From assembly GCF_009696375.1 (NCBI RefSeq), contig NZ_VUMD01000014.1, positions 1 to 64,000 of the forward strand: 64,000 nt of DNA. The letters are read 5' to 3'. Source of the DNA: Clostridium porci (GTDB lineage Bacteria > Bacillota > Clostridia > Lachnospirales > Lachnospiraceae). How positions within the stretch are numbered: position 1 is the stretch's first letter; each line of letters begins with the position of its first letter. The notes under the pieces were generated by a model. It was not told where the DNA came from and did not search any database. It was given only the letters and a program-made list of their open reading frames with translations. The translations under genes and the position numbers were made by a program. This document shows, piece by piece, positions 25,814-35,600 of the stretch.

Positions 25814-26986
25814 ATGGATGGGAAGTTAGATAAAGAGCCGGTGGGATTGTCGAAGCAGGAGCAGATTGACAGGAAGCTTCTAAACTATATTGACGACAAG
25901 CGGGATCAAATGATTGAACATGTACGTAAACTTGTTCGTATTGACAGTGTGGAAAGGGAGGCCCGAGAAGGGGCTCCCTTTGGCCCCGGGGTAAAGGAGG
26001 CCCTGGAGCTGGCTCTTGCGATTGGCAGGGAGCTGGGATTTGAGACCATGAATCTGGACGGATATATCGGATATGCCTCCTATGGCAGGGGAGAAGACTA
26101 TGTTTGTGCCATAGGGCATGTGGATGTGGTTCCGGTGGGAGAGGGCTGGAAGAATTCTCCTTTCAGCGGTCATATGGAAGACGGAATCATATACAGCAGG
26201 GGAGTATTAGATAATAAAGGCCCTGTCATGGCCTGCCTGTACGGGCTGGCTGCCGTCAAGGCGCTGGGGCTTTCCTTAAAGCATCCTGTGCGGATCATCT
26301 TCGGCTGTGACGAGGAAACAGGCTTTGAGGATCTTGCGTACTATCTGTCAAAAGAAAAGCCTCCCGTTTATGGATTTACACCGGACTGTAAGTATCCTGT
26401 GGTATACAGTGAACGCGGAAGGGCTGTGGTGCGCATCCTTGGTACAAGGGATTGTCTGGAGACATTTTTCGAATTTGTTAATAATTATTTTATAGGTGCC
26501 AGTAATACGGGCGATCGATTAGGGATTGACTACTACCATGAAGAATATGGTATGATGGAGATGCGTGGTTACAGACTGGTATCCGGCGGGAACGCAGACA
26601 GCGGGGTATCTTTTTACGCCACCTTATGCTACCCTGGCGGCATCACGATTCAGGAAATCATGAAGCCCATTGTAAAGAAGGCAGAGAGCTGCGGTCTGAA
26701 GGCAGAGCTGATTCAGAACTATGCCCCGGTGGTATTTGCCAAGGATACGCCTATGGTAAAGGCCATGCAGGACAGCTATGAACGGGTTACGGGGATGGAC
26801 GGGACTCCGGTGACCACCACCGGCGGCACCTATGCCAAGGCCCTGCCCGGAATTATCCCATTCGGTCCCAGTTTTCCGGGCCAGAAGGGAATCAGCCACA
26901 ATCCAAATGAGTGGATGAGCGTGGATGATCTGGTGACCAACGCAAAAATATATGCACTGGCCCTGTACCGTCTGGCACAGCTGTAG
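25814..26986 (+). CDS. M20 (Sapep-type) metallodipeptidase
   Basis: A 390-residue M20 family dipeptidase, Mn2+ or Zn2+ dependent. Metal-ligand motifs are AIGHVDVVPVGEGW (H102, D104), SRGVLDNKGP (D133) and GCDEETG (catalytic Glu and metal Glu). The C-terminal GTYAKALPG and HNPNEWMSVDDL stretches complete the site. The inserted lid domain lies between about 190 and 300. It starts four bases after the preceding stop, so the two hydrolases are translated together. It probably splits dipeptides delivered by the same pathway. Confidence 0.88.
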   Translation: MDGKLDKEPVGLSKQEQIDRKLLNYIDDKRDQMIEHVRKLVRIDSVEREAREGAPFGPGVKEALELALAIGRELGFETMNLDGYIGYASYGRGEDYVCAIGHVDVVPVGEGWKNSPFSGHMEDGIIYSRGVLDNKGPVMACLYGLAAVKALGLSLKHPVRIIFGCDEETGFEDLAYYLSKEKPPVYGFTPDCKYPVVYSERGRAVVRILGTRDCLETFFEFVNNYFIGASNTGDRLGIDYYHEEYGMMEMRGYRLVSGGNADSGVSFYATLCYPGGITIQEIMKPIVKKAESCGLKAELIQNYAPVVFAKDTPMVKAMQDSYERVTGMDGTPVTTTGGTYAKALPGIIPFGPSFPGQKGISHNPNEWMSVDDLVTNAKIYALALYRLAQL

Positions 26987-27197
26987 GCCTTTGGCTCATG
27001 GCTTCTCAGTCAAAGCTTATGGAGGGATGAAACGAGTCAGAGTTCAGGTGCGGTACTGGCGGAGTGAGATAGCGCTGAAGCAGCGATAAAATGCGGAGCT
27101 GATAAAGTGCGGGATAGGATGGAGTAGTAGCGTATCAATGGAGCCGTGTACCGACGAAATGAGGTAAAGATTGACAGGAAGAAGGAGAGGTTTTAAT

Positions 27198-27944
27198 ATG
27201 TTGGAGATATGCTGCGGCAGCTATTACGATGCCATGCAGGCGGCGTCTGGAGGCGCTGGACGGATTGAACTGAATTGTGCCCTGAACATGGGTGGGCTGA
27301 CGCCTTCCCTAGCGACCCTGGAGCTTGTGAAGGAGCATTGCAACGTAAAAGTAATTGCAATGGTACGGCCCAGGGGCGGCGGATTCTGTTACAGCGAAGA
27401 AGATTTCAATGTGATGCTCAGGGAATGTGAGAATCTGGTACGCCACGGAGCAGACGGTATTGCCTTTGGATGCTTGAGGGCAGATGCCTCCATTGACAGG
27501 GAAAGGAATGCACGGATAATTTCCATCATCCACAGCCATGGTAAGGAAGCTGTCTTCCACCGGGCCTTTGATTGTACATCCAATCCTTATGAATCCATAG
27601 AGACCCTGATTGAGCTTGGGGCTGACCGTTTGCTGACCAGCGGTTTAAAGCCAAAGGCAGTGGAAGGAAAAGTTTTGTTGGGAGCCCTTCAGTCAGCCTA
27701 TGGGAATTGTATCGAAATCCTGGCCGGAAGCGGCATCAACGCATCCAATGCCAGGAAACTCATGGAAGAAACCGGAATCAGGCAGGTTCACAGCTCCTGC
27801 AAGGACTGGATAACAGATCCCACCACCACTTCCAACGCAGTAACCTATGGCTTTGCAGAACCGCCTCATGAAAACAGCTATGACGTGGTGTCAGAAACAC
27901 TGGTCCGTCAGCTTTTAGACAGTCTGGGGGAGTTAGGGAGATAG
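27198..27944 (+). CDS. cutC: CutC family protein
   Basis: A 248-residue TIM-barrel protein of the CutC family. Motifs: MLEICCGSYYDAMQAASGGAGRIELN at the start, VIAMVRPRGGGFCYSEEDF, DGIAFGCL, FHRAFD and ILTSG-like DRLLTSGL. CutC was first linked to copper handling, but its biochemical role is unsettled. The ATG at 27198 has GAAGGAGAGG eight bases upstream, so the nine-residue longer form is unlikely. It sits at the end of the PTS locus, 211 bases after the dipeptidase. Confidence 0.88.
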   Translation: MLEICCGSYYDAMQAASGGAGRIELNCALNMGGLTPSLATLELVKEHCNVKVIAMVRPRGGGFCYSEEDFNVMLRECENLVRHGADGIAFGCLRADASIDRERNARIISIIHSHGKEAVFHRAFDCTSNPYESIETLIELGADRLLTSGLKPKAVEGKVLLGALQSAYGNCIEILAGSGINASNARKLMEETGIRQVHSSCKDWITDPTTTSNAVTYGFAEPPHENSYDVVSETLVRQLLDSLGELGR

Positions 27945-27948
27945 AGCT

Positions 27949-28821
27949 ATGATAGCAAAGTACAAAAGGAGCCTACTGGTGAAAAGGCTCATAACGATTC
28001 TGGCTGTGGTGGCATCCGCCTTGCTGCAGGCTTATGTGATCCAGGCATTCATAAGGCCGGCAAACCTTTTGTCCAGCGGATTTACCGGAGTTGCCATCCT
28101 TATAGACAAGATTGCCTCCCTATACGGGCACAGTGTTTCCACTTCTCTGGGAATGCTGGTTCTCAATATACCGGTGGCCATCCTCTGCTGCAGAAGCATC
28201 AGCATGCGTTTTACCTTTTATTCCATGCTGCAGGTATTCCTGGCCAGCTTCTTTCTCAAAATCTGCCGCTTTGAACCGCTGTTTAACGATGTGCTTCTGG
28301 ATGTGGTCTTTGGCGGCTTTCTGTACGGTATTTCCATAGCCATCGCCTTAAGGGGCAATGCTTCGACCGGTGGTACGGACTTTATCGCCCTGTATGTGTC
28401 TAATAAGACAGGACGATCCATATGGGAATATGTGTTTGCAGGCAACTGTGTGATTCTCTGTATCTTCGGATATATGTTCGGATGGCTGTATGCAGGATAT
28501 TCTATCCTGTTCCAGTTCGTATCCACTAAAGCCATCTCTGCCTTCCATCACAGGTATGAACGGGTTACACTGCAGATTACCACCACCAAGGCGCCGGAAA
28601 TCATAAATCAGTACATAAAACAATACAGACACGGCATATCCTGTGTGGATGCAGTAGGCGGTTACAGTCACAAGAAAATGTATCTGCTTCACACTGTAGT
28701 ATCCTCCTATGAGGTGAACGACATTGTGCATCTTATGCGGGAACAGGATCCCCATGTCATTGTCAATATAGTCAAAACAGAAAATTTTTATGGGGGATTT
28801 TACCAGGCGCCAATCGAATAA
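27949..28821 (+). CDS. YitT family membrane protein
   Basis: A 290-residue membrane protein of the YitT family (DUF161 with C-terminal DUF2179). About five to six membrane segments fill residues 15-200 (ITILAVVASALLQAYVIQAFI, SSGFTGVAILIDKIASLYG, GISIAIALRGNASTGGTDFIALYVSNKTGRS). The soluble C-terminal domain (about 205-290) includes HGISCVDAVGGYSHKKMYLLHTVVSSYEV. It begins four bases after cutC. The molecular function of the family is unknown. Confidence 0.88.
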   Translation: MIAKYKRSLLVKRLITILAVVASALLQAYVIQAFIRPANLLSSGFTGVAILIDKIASLYGHSVSTSLGMLVLNIPVAILCCRSISMRFTFYSMLQVFLASFFLKICRFEPLFNDVLLDVVFGGFLYGISIAIALRGNASTGGTDFIALYVSNKTGRSIWEYVFAGNCVILCIFGYMFGWLYAGYSILFQFVSTKAISAFHHRYERVTLQITTTKAPEIINQYIKQYRHGISCVDAVGGYSHKKMYLLHTVVSSYEVNDIVHLMREQDPHVIVNIVKTENFYGGFYQAPIE

Positions 28822-28998
28822 ATGTTGCTGTATATCAAGTAGTATTGCATTTTTGTAATTCTTGTTTTTTCTAATATCTCCAGCGCCTCGCAGCCTAATA
28901 TAAAATTTACACGTCTTGTACTTACTGAATTAGTGCAAGAGAGTATATTTCAGATATTTCTTATTCCCATTAAGTTTTTATTTTTTGCAGCGATACAC

Positions 28999-29055
28999 TT
29001 GACAGATATTCTCAAAAACACTATTATTAATACAATAATAATTGTCAACAAGACA
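28999..29055 (+). promoter_or_regulatory. Promoter and candidate NrtR operators of the Nudix gene
   Basis: TTGACA at 28999-29004 and TATTAT at 29022-29027 are 17 bases apart. An inverted repeat TATTATT-aatac-AATAATA (29022-29040) covers the -10 box. A second one, ATTGTC-aacaa-GACAAT, follows at 29039-29055. Both lie where a repressor would block the promoter. The encoded Nudix protein with a winged helix is the natural candidate to bind them. Confidence 0.55.
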
Positions 29056-29077
29056 ATAAAAACAAAGGAGAATATAA

Positions 29078-29818
29078 ATGACAGAGAAAGAATTCCTGGA
29101 TTTATATAATCCAAACAAATACGAAAAACCATCTGTCACAGTGGATATACTGATCTTTACAGTCAATAAAGGACAGAAGATAGAGCTTCTTCTGATTAAG
29201 CGCGGCGGACATCCGTTTTTGGGGAAATGGGCGCTGCCGGGTGGATTTGTGGGAATAAGGGAATCGCTGGATGAGGCAGCAAAGAGAGAGCTATTGGAGG
29301 AGACAGGTGTGTGTAGTGATTATCATCTGGAGCAGCTGTATACATTCGGAACGGTAAATCGGGATCCCAGGATGAGAGTGATTTCCGTAGCTTACGTTGC
29401 ACTGGCGCCAAAGGCGGATATTAAACCAAAGGCAGGAGACGATGCCGCAGATGCAGAATTTTTCCAGATAGTTTTAAACGATCGGGAGTTAGAATTTATC
29501 ACAGAAACGGGAAGGAGAATTTCTGTAAAAGACCTGGCGTTTGACCATGAGGAGATTATCCGAACCGGATTGAGGCGGCTGGTTGGAAAATTGGAATACA
29601 CAGATCTGGCGTTTCAGCTTTTAGAAAACCGTCAATGCTTTACGATTGGAGAGCTGAAGGGAATTTATGAATGCATCAAGGGACAACCGCTCGACAGCGG
29701 AAACTTTCATAGGATGTTTAAGGCAAAATATTTAAACGAAGATATAGTTGAGGAACTTCCGCAGACGAGTACCAAGTATTCTAAAAAACCATCAAGGTGT
29801 TACCGCTATAAGCGTTAG
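29078..29818 (+). CDS. Nudix hydrolase with winged-helix domain (NrtR-like)
   Basis: A 246-residue protein. The N-terminal Nudix domain (about 17-150) carries a complete Nudix box at 56-78 (GFVGIRESLDEAAKRELLEETG). The C-terminal part (about 160-240) reads as a winged helix (CFTIGELKGIYECIKGQPLDSGNFHRMFK), the arrangement of NrtR repressors of NAD metabolism and of COG4111-type regulators. An intact box means it may still hydrolyse ADP-ribose-like compounds. The next gene is a nicotinamidase-like hydrolase, and palindromes overlap its promoter. Regulation of this small operon in response to ADP-ribose is inferred. Confidence 0.82.
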   Translation: MTEKEFLDLYNPNKYEKPSVTVDILIFTVNKGQKIELLLIKRGGHPFLGKWALPGGFVGIRESLDEAAKRELLEETGVCSDYHLEQLYTFGTVNRDPRMRVISVAYVALAPKADIKPKAGDDAADAEFFQIVLNDRELEFITETGRRISVKDLAFDHEEIIRTGLRRLVGKLEYTDLAFQLLENRQCFTIGELKGIYECIKGQPLDSGNFHRMFKAKYLNEDIVEELPQTSTKYSKKPSRCYRYKR

Positions 29819-29829
29819 GAGGAGGAAAT

Positions 29830-30363
29830 ATGACAAGAAAATATCTGATTGTTGTGGATATGCAGGAGGATTTTGTATATGGAACCTTAGGAACGCCGGA
29901 AGCAAGAAATATTGTCCCGGTCGTGGTCAATATGGTAAAAGAGTTTGATGGAAACGTGATCTTAACAAGAGATTCTCATCAAAGTGATTACCTGGAAACA
30001 CAGGAAGGAAAATTCCTGCCCGTAAAGCATTGTATTTCCTGTTCGGATGGATGGAATTTTATTGAACCTCTGGAAGCTATGCAGATGAAATCTCATTTTC
30101 CGATATATGTAAAGGAGACCTTTGGGAGTGTAAATCTGGCTGTGGATTTGCGTGCGGAGCACATCAAACAGGAAATTGAATCAATTGAAATGATAGGTGT
30201 TTGTACGGATATTTGCGTTATTTCTAATGCCCTTCTTTTAAAAGCATATTTGCCGGAAGTGCCGATTATTGTGCATGCAAACGGCTGCGCTGGTGTCACA
30301 CCTAAAAAACATGAAGCAGCCCTGGAAGTAATGAGAAGCTGCCAGATCATTGTTAAAGGATAA
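29830..30363 (+). CDS. Isochorismatase-family cysteine hydrolase (nicotinamidase-like)
   Basis: A 177-residue hydrolase. The catalytic triad is D10 (VVDMQEDF), K95 (IYVKETFGS) and C129 (GVCTDICV). The metal-binding region contains TRDSHQSDYLETQEGKFLPVKHC, like the DxH motif of nicotinamidases. It would convert nicotinamide to nicotinate, feeding NAD synthesis. That assignment is supported by the NrtR-like gene 12 bases upstream. Other amidases share the fold, so specificity is not certain. AGGAGGA precedes the ATG. Confidence 0.82.
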   Translation: MTRKYLIVVDMQEDFVYGTLGTPEARNIVPVVVNMVKEFDGNVILTRDSHQSDYLETQEGKFLPVKHCISCSDGWNFIEPLEAMQMKSHFPIYVKETFGSVNLAVDLRAEHIKQEIESIEMIGVCTDICVISNALLLKAYLPEVPIIVHANGCAGVTPKKHEAALEVMRSCQIIVKG

Positions 30364-30407
30364 GAAAACATCCGTTTTTTAAAGGCCAGAAGAGGCAAAA
30401 AAACCTA

Positions 30408-30436
30408 TTGATTTATGAAATAATATCTAGTATATT
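30408..30436 (+). promoter_or_regulatory. plsX promoter
   Basis: TTGATT at 30408-30413 and TATATT at 30431-30436 with a 17-base spacer, about 32 bases before the plsX start codon. It would drive the plsX-acpP unit. I did not find a convincing FapR site around it. Confidence 0.6.
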
Positions 30437-30467
30437 ATAAATTATGCAGGAGCGAAAGGAGAGTCTT

Positions 30468-31484
30468 ATGATTAGGGTAGCAGTGGATGCTATGGGCGGA
30501 GACAATGCTCCGTCAGAGATAGTCGCGGGAGCGGTAGAGGCAGTGAGCGCAAAGCCTGAAATTCAGGTGCTTCTTGTAGGGCAGGAAGACAAGGTGAAGG
30601 CGGAGCTTTCCAAGTATGCCTTCAGCAAGGAACGGATTCAGGTGGTGAATGCCACAGAGATCATTGCTACAGAAGAGCCGCCGGTGAACGCTATCCGCAA
30701 GAAGAAGGATTCCTCCATCGTAGTTGGCATGAATCTGGTTAAAACCGGGGAGGCAGACGCCTTTGTTTCGGCAGGAAGCTCAGGAGCCATTCTGGTAGGC
30801 GGTCAGGTTATTGTGGGACGTATCAAAGGAGTGGAACGTCCTCCTCTGGCGCCCCTTATTCCTACAGAAAAAGGGGTATCATTGTTGATTGATTGCGGAG
30901 CGAATGTGGATGCCAGAGCTTCTCATCTGGTGCAGTTTGCGCAAATGGGCTCTATTTATATGGAGCATGTAATGGGGCTGAAAAATCCGAGAGTGGCAAT
31001 CGTTAACATTGGCGCGGAAGAAGAAAAGGGCAATGCACTGGTAAAAGAGACATTTCCTCTTTTGAAGGCCTGTAAGGGGATCAATTTCACCGGCAGCATT
31101 GAGGCCAGAGAGATCCCTCACGGAGGCGCGGATGTCATTGTCTGTGAAGCATTTGTGGGAAATGTAATTTTAAAGCTTTACGAAGGAGTGGGGGCGTCCC
31201 TGATTCGAATGGTTAAGGACGGCATGATGGCCACTCTGCGGAGCAAAACCGGTGCGCTGTTAGTAAAGCCGGCGCTTAAGGAAACCTTGAAGTCCTTTGA
31301 CGCAAGTCAGCACGGGGGAGCTCCCCTTTTGGGGCTAAAGGGGCTGGTAGTAAAGACCCACGGCAACTCCAGGCGTACAGAGGTGCGCAATTCTATCATC
31401 CAGTGTGTGACATTTAAGGAGCAGGCTATCAATGATAAAATACAGGCTGCCTTAAGTACGCAAAACAAAGAACCACATGAATAA
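30468..31484 (+). CDS. plsX: Phosphate acyltransferase PlsX
   Basis: A 338-residue enzyme converting acyl-ACP to acyl-phosphate, the first step of glycerophospholipid synthesis with PlsY. It begins MIRVAVDAMGGDNAPSEIVAGA, the family hallmark. SAGSSGAILVGG, DCGANVDA, NIGAEEEKG and EAFVGNVILK follow. AAAGGAGAG precedes the ATG at 30468. It is followed by acpP, the usual partner order in Firmicutes. It is a peripheral membrane enzyme. Confidence 0.96.
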   Translation: MIRVAVDAMGGDNAPSEIVAGAVEAVSAKPEIQVLLVGQEDKVKAELSKYAFSKERIQVVNATEIIATEEPPVNAIRKKKDSSIVVGMNLVKTGEADAFVSAGSSGAILVGGQVIVGRIKGVERPPLAPLIPTEKGVSLLIDCGANVDARASHLVQFAQMGSIYMEHVMGLKNPRVAIVNIGAEEEKGNALVKETFPLLKACKGINFTGSIEAREIPHGGADVIVCEAFVGNVILKLYEGVGASLIRMVKDGMMATLRSKTGALLVKPALKETLKSFDASQHGGAPLLGLKGLVVKTHGNSRRTEVRNSIIQCVTFKEQAINDKIQAALSTQNKEPHE

Positions 31485-31514
31485 AAGATATGAAAAAGAA
31501 AGAGGAGCTAAGAG

Positions 31515-31745
31515 ATGGAATTTGAAAAATTACAGGGGATTATAGCTGAAGTGTTGAACATTGAGCCAGAGGAAGTGACAATGGCAGCTACATTCGTAGA
31601 TGACCTGGGTGCGGACTCTCTGGATATTTTCCAGATTATTATGGGAATTGAAGAGGAGTTCGACATTGAGATTCCAAATGAGGCTGCTGAACAGATTGTA
31701 ACCGTAGGCGACGCAGTAGAGCAGATTAAAAGTGCATTAAATTAA
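31515..31745 (+). CDS. acpP: Acyl carrier protein
   Basis: A 76-residue acidic protein. The 4'-phosphopantetheine attaches to S35 in the GADSLD motif, and [11 protein letters not shown] forms the conserved recognition helix. It carries acyl chains for fatty acid synthesis and donates them to PlsX, encoded 30 bases upstream. AGAGGAG precedes the ATG. A terminator follows directly. Confidence 0.97.
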   Translation: MEFEKLQGIIAEVLNIEPEEVTMAATFVDDLGADSLDIFQIIMGIEEEFDIEIPNEAAEQIVTVGDAVEQIKSALN

Positions 31746-31758
31746 TGGATGGGAACAG

Positions 31759-31780
31759 GGGCTGTAGGCACAGCCCTTTT
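31759..31780 (+). terminator. Terminator after acpP
   Basis: GGGCTGT at 31759-31765 pairs with ACAGCCC at 31770-31776 across an AGGC loop, followed by TTTT and a later T-rich run. It separates plsX-acpP from rnc, though readthrough is likely because the genes form a conserved block. Confidence 0.8.
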
Positions 31781-31904
31781 GTTCGTTTTTATTCTGCTTT
31801 TTAGCCGCCGCCCTAAGCGGTCAAAAGCTGATCCGCAGCAGTATGTTTTCATGGAGGAGGCCCTTTAAGGGGCCTTAAACGTTCATAGTCAGGAGGCAAG
31901 CAGC

Positions 31905-32624
31905 ATGAGCAATCATTTAAACGAATTAGAAGAAAGGATTCGGTATACCTTTAAGAACCGGAACCTGCTGGTACAGGCTCTTACACACAGCTCCTATGCA
32001 AATGAACACCGTCTGGATCACAGCCGGTGCAATGAGCGTTTGGAGTTTTTGGGTGATGCGGTTTTAGAGATTGTAATCAGCGATTTTTTATTTCATAAGT
32101 ATGATACACTGTCTGAAGGGGATTTGACAAAAATCCGGGCAAGTATTGTGTGCGAGCCTACACTGGCCTATTGTGCGGCAGATTTAAGTCTTGGCTCCTA
32201 TCTGTATCTTGGCAAGGGAGAGGACGCCACAGGCGGAAGGAGCCGGAACTCCGTGGTTTCGGACGCCCTGGAGGCATTAATCGGAGCCGTTTATCTGGAT
32301 GGTGGTTTTGCTAATGCAAAAGAGTTTATTCATGGGTTTATTTTAAATGATATGGAACACAAGCAGCTCTTTTATGATAGCAAGACTATCTTGCAGGAAA
32401 TGGTTCAGAGCCGGCAGGGAGAGGCTTTGACCTATGAAATGCTTAAGGAGGAGGGCCCTGACCACAACAAGTCCTTTGAGGTCTGCGCTAAGATTGGAGC
32501 GCAGGAAATCGGAAGGGGAGTAGGGCGCACCAAAAAGGCGGCAGAGCAGGTAGCGGCCTACAATGGAATTTTAAAGTTAAAGAAAGCGGAAAGCAATCAA
32601 ACAGCAGGTGACATATGTATTTAA
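31905..32624 (+). CDS. rnc: Ribonuclease III
   Basis: A 239-residue double-strand-specific endoribonuclease. The signature NERLEFLGDAVLE is present with its catalytic acidic residues. A second acidic site lies in DALEALIGAVYLDGG. The C-terminal double-stranded RNA-binding domain (about 155-230) ends GRTKKAAEQVAAYNGILKL. It processes rRNA and structured transcripts. AGGAGG precedes the ATG, and the 3' end overlaps smc by 10 bases. Confidence 0.96.
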   Translation: MSNHLNELEERIRYTFKNRNLLVQALTHSSYANEHRLDHSRCNERLEFLGDAVLEIVISDFLFHKYDTLSEGDLTKIRASIVCEPTLAYCAADLSLGSYLYLGKGEDATGGRSRNSVVSDALEALIGAVYLDGGFANAKEFIHGFILNDMEHKQLFYDSKTILQEMVQSRQGEALTYEMLKEEGPDHNKSFEVCAKIGAQEIGRGVGRTKKAAEQVAAYNGILKLKKAESNQTAGDICI

Positions 32625-35600
32625 AAAGCATTGAAATTCAAGGATTTAAATCCTTTGCCAACAAAATAATCTTTGAATTCCATACAGGAATTACCGGTAT
32701 CGTCGGTCCGAATGGCAGCGGAAAAAGCAATGTGGCGGATGCAGTTCGCTGGGTGTTGGGCGAGCAGAGGATCAAGCAGCTTCGGGGGGCCAGCATGCAG
32801 GACGTTATCTTTGCGGGAACCGAGCTGAGAAAGCCTCAGGGCTTTGCTTATGTTGCCATCACCTTGGACAACAGCGATCACCAGCTGGCGATTGATTATG
32901 ACCAGGTAACGGTATCCAGGCGGCTGTACCGTTCCGGAGAAAGCGAGTATATGATCAATGGCAGCATATGCCGGCTTAAGGATATTAGTGAGCTTTTCTA
33001 TGATACAGGTATTGGCAAGGAAGGCTACTCGATTATTGGCCAGGGACAGATTGATAAAATTTTAAGCGGAAAACCAGAGGAACGCAGGGAGCTATTTGAC
33101 GAGGCGGCGGGTATCGTTAAGTTTAAAAGGAGAAAGAACATAGCGCAAAAGAAACTGGAGGACGAGCAGGCAAATCTGATCCGTGTCAGCGATATACTGG
33201 TTGAACTGGAAAAGCAGGTAGGGCCGCTGGAGCGTCAGTCTAGGTCCGCGAAGGAATATCTTCAGCTGAAGGAGGAGCTGAAGATCTGCGACGCTAATTT
33301 GTTTTTAATGGAGACAGAGGGTATTTCCAGACAGTTAGAGGAGGTGGAACGTAAAAAGGAGCTTCTGGCCGGAGATATGGAGGAAACCAGGGAAGGCTCA
33401 GAGCGATATAAGGCGGAGCAGGAAGCTTTAGAGCGGGATTTGTCGGAACTGGAAGATCGTATCAATTCCGGCAGAGATGAACTGAATCAGGGGACGGTTC
33501 TTAGGGGAAGCCTGGAAGGCCAGATTAATGTGTTAAATGAACAGATACATACGGAGGAGCTGAATGAAGAGCACCTTAAAAACCGAAGGGGAGCCATCAC
33601 AGAGGAGCTGAAAAACCGCAGGGATCAGCTTGCTTCCTATGATGAGGAGCTGGAGCATGCCTGCGCCCAGGTTAAGAGAGCTCTTGAATGTCAGGAGGAG
33701 GCTCAGGAGCTTTTAAGCGCCCAGGATGAGCTGATAAAACGCTTGGACTTGGACATTGAAACGGCCAAGGGAGGTATCATTCAGGCTTTGAATGAGAGGG
33801 CGTCCCTGACTGCAAAACAGCAGCGGTATGAAACCATGCTTGAGCAGGTAAACGTAAGGCGGAGCGAGGTGTCCCAGAAGCTTCTTAAATTTAAAAGCGA
33901 CGAATCTGTTCAGGAGGAGCTGATAGACAGGGAGCAGTCCGCTCTTTCAGAAATTCGGAAAAGTCTGGAAAGCTGCCAGATCCAGGCTCAGAATACAGAG
34001 GCTGCTTTAAAAGAAGCCGATGAGGAGGCAAGACAGCTAAACCGCAGCTTAAATGATACCCAGCAGGAGTATCATATGGCCCATACCAGACTGGAATCCC
34101 TTAAAAATCTGGCAGAGCGCTACGATGGATATGGCAACAGCATTCGCCGGGTGATGGAGGTCAGGGATCGGGTTCGCGGTATCCACGGCGTTGTGGCGGA
34201 TCTGATAACAACCCAGCGTAAGTATGAGACTGCCATAGAGACGGCATTGGGCGGCAGTATCCAGAATGTAGTTACCGATTCTGAGGAAACGGCCAAGCGT
34301 CTCATTGAATATCTGAAAAAGAACAAGTATGGAAGAGTAACCTTCCTGCCCCTCACCAGCATAAACGGCAGTCAGAATTTCAGCCAGCCCGGCGCCCTTA
34401 AGGAACCAGGGGTTTTGGGCCTGGCAAGCGACCTGGTACAGGCGGAGCCGCCATATGAGGGGCTGGTTAGGTATCTCCTGGGCCGGGTGGTAGTGGCTGA
34501 CACCATCGATCATGCCGTTGCCCTGGCCCGAAGGTATAAATACAGCCTGAGGATTGTAACGCTGGAAGGGGAGCTTTTAAACGCCGGCGGTTCCATGACA
34601 GGCGGAGCTTTTAAAAATTCCAGCAACCTTCTGGGACGGCGCCGGGAGATCGAGGAGCTGGAGGAGCAATGCGGCAAGGCTCTGGCAAGGGTGGAGCAGC
34701 TTCAGAAGGAGCTAGCTTTGAAAGAGCGTGGGGCTGCTGAAAAAAAGGAGGGTCTGGAGCAGTTAAAGGCAGATATTCAGGCTCTGGCCTTGAAGGAAAA
34801 CACGATACATATGAACCTTTCCCAGCTGGAGGATAAGAAGAGGGACATTGCAGAGGCTTCAGTGGATTTGGTGCGGGAGCACGGGCAGCTGGAGGAACAG
34901 GCCAAGGAGATAGCTGCCAGCAAGAATACGTTGGAGGAGGATGCCGCTAAGCTAGAGCTTCTTAATCAAAATACCAGCCGGGAAATAGACGAGAATACGG
35001 CTCTTTTGGAGGAGGCCAGACAGGTTCGGGAAACTTATGGAGCAGATTTGTCCAAGGCGCAGCTGGAAACTGCAAACCTTCGCCAAAAACAGGACTTTAT
35101 AAGGGAAAATGCAGATCGCGTCTGCAAAGAGATCGATAAGCTGAATGAAGAGCTTGACTCCCTGGAGAAGGGAAGCGGAAGCTCTGGGCAGATTATTGAG
35201 GGAAAGCGAAGGGAAATCGAAAGGCTGAAAGAGCTGATGGACAAAGGAGAAATCCATATGGAGGAGCTGAAGCTGGCAATCGAAGCTCAGTTTGTCCAAA
35301 AGGAGGCGCTTACAGGACGTCAGAAAGAGCTGTTTTCCCGAAGAGAAGAGCTTACAGGAAGGCTGTCAGAGCTGGACAAGGACATGTTTCGTGTTCAGGC
35401 TCAGGAGGAGAAGCTGGAGGAGCGCCTTGAGACCTTCACCTCCTATATGTGGACTGAATATGAGATGACATTCTCTACAGCCCAGGAGCTAAAGCGGGAG
35501 GAATACCAGGCCATCCCCCAGGTAAAAAAGCAGATAGAGGATTTGAAGAACCGGATCAAGGGACTGGGGAATATTAATATAAACGCCATTGAGGATTATA

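Noticed and set aside
30364..30467. FapR operator before plsX
   Set aside because: The AT-rich palindromic words around the -10 box do not match the FapR pattern well enough.
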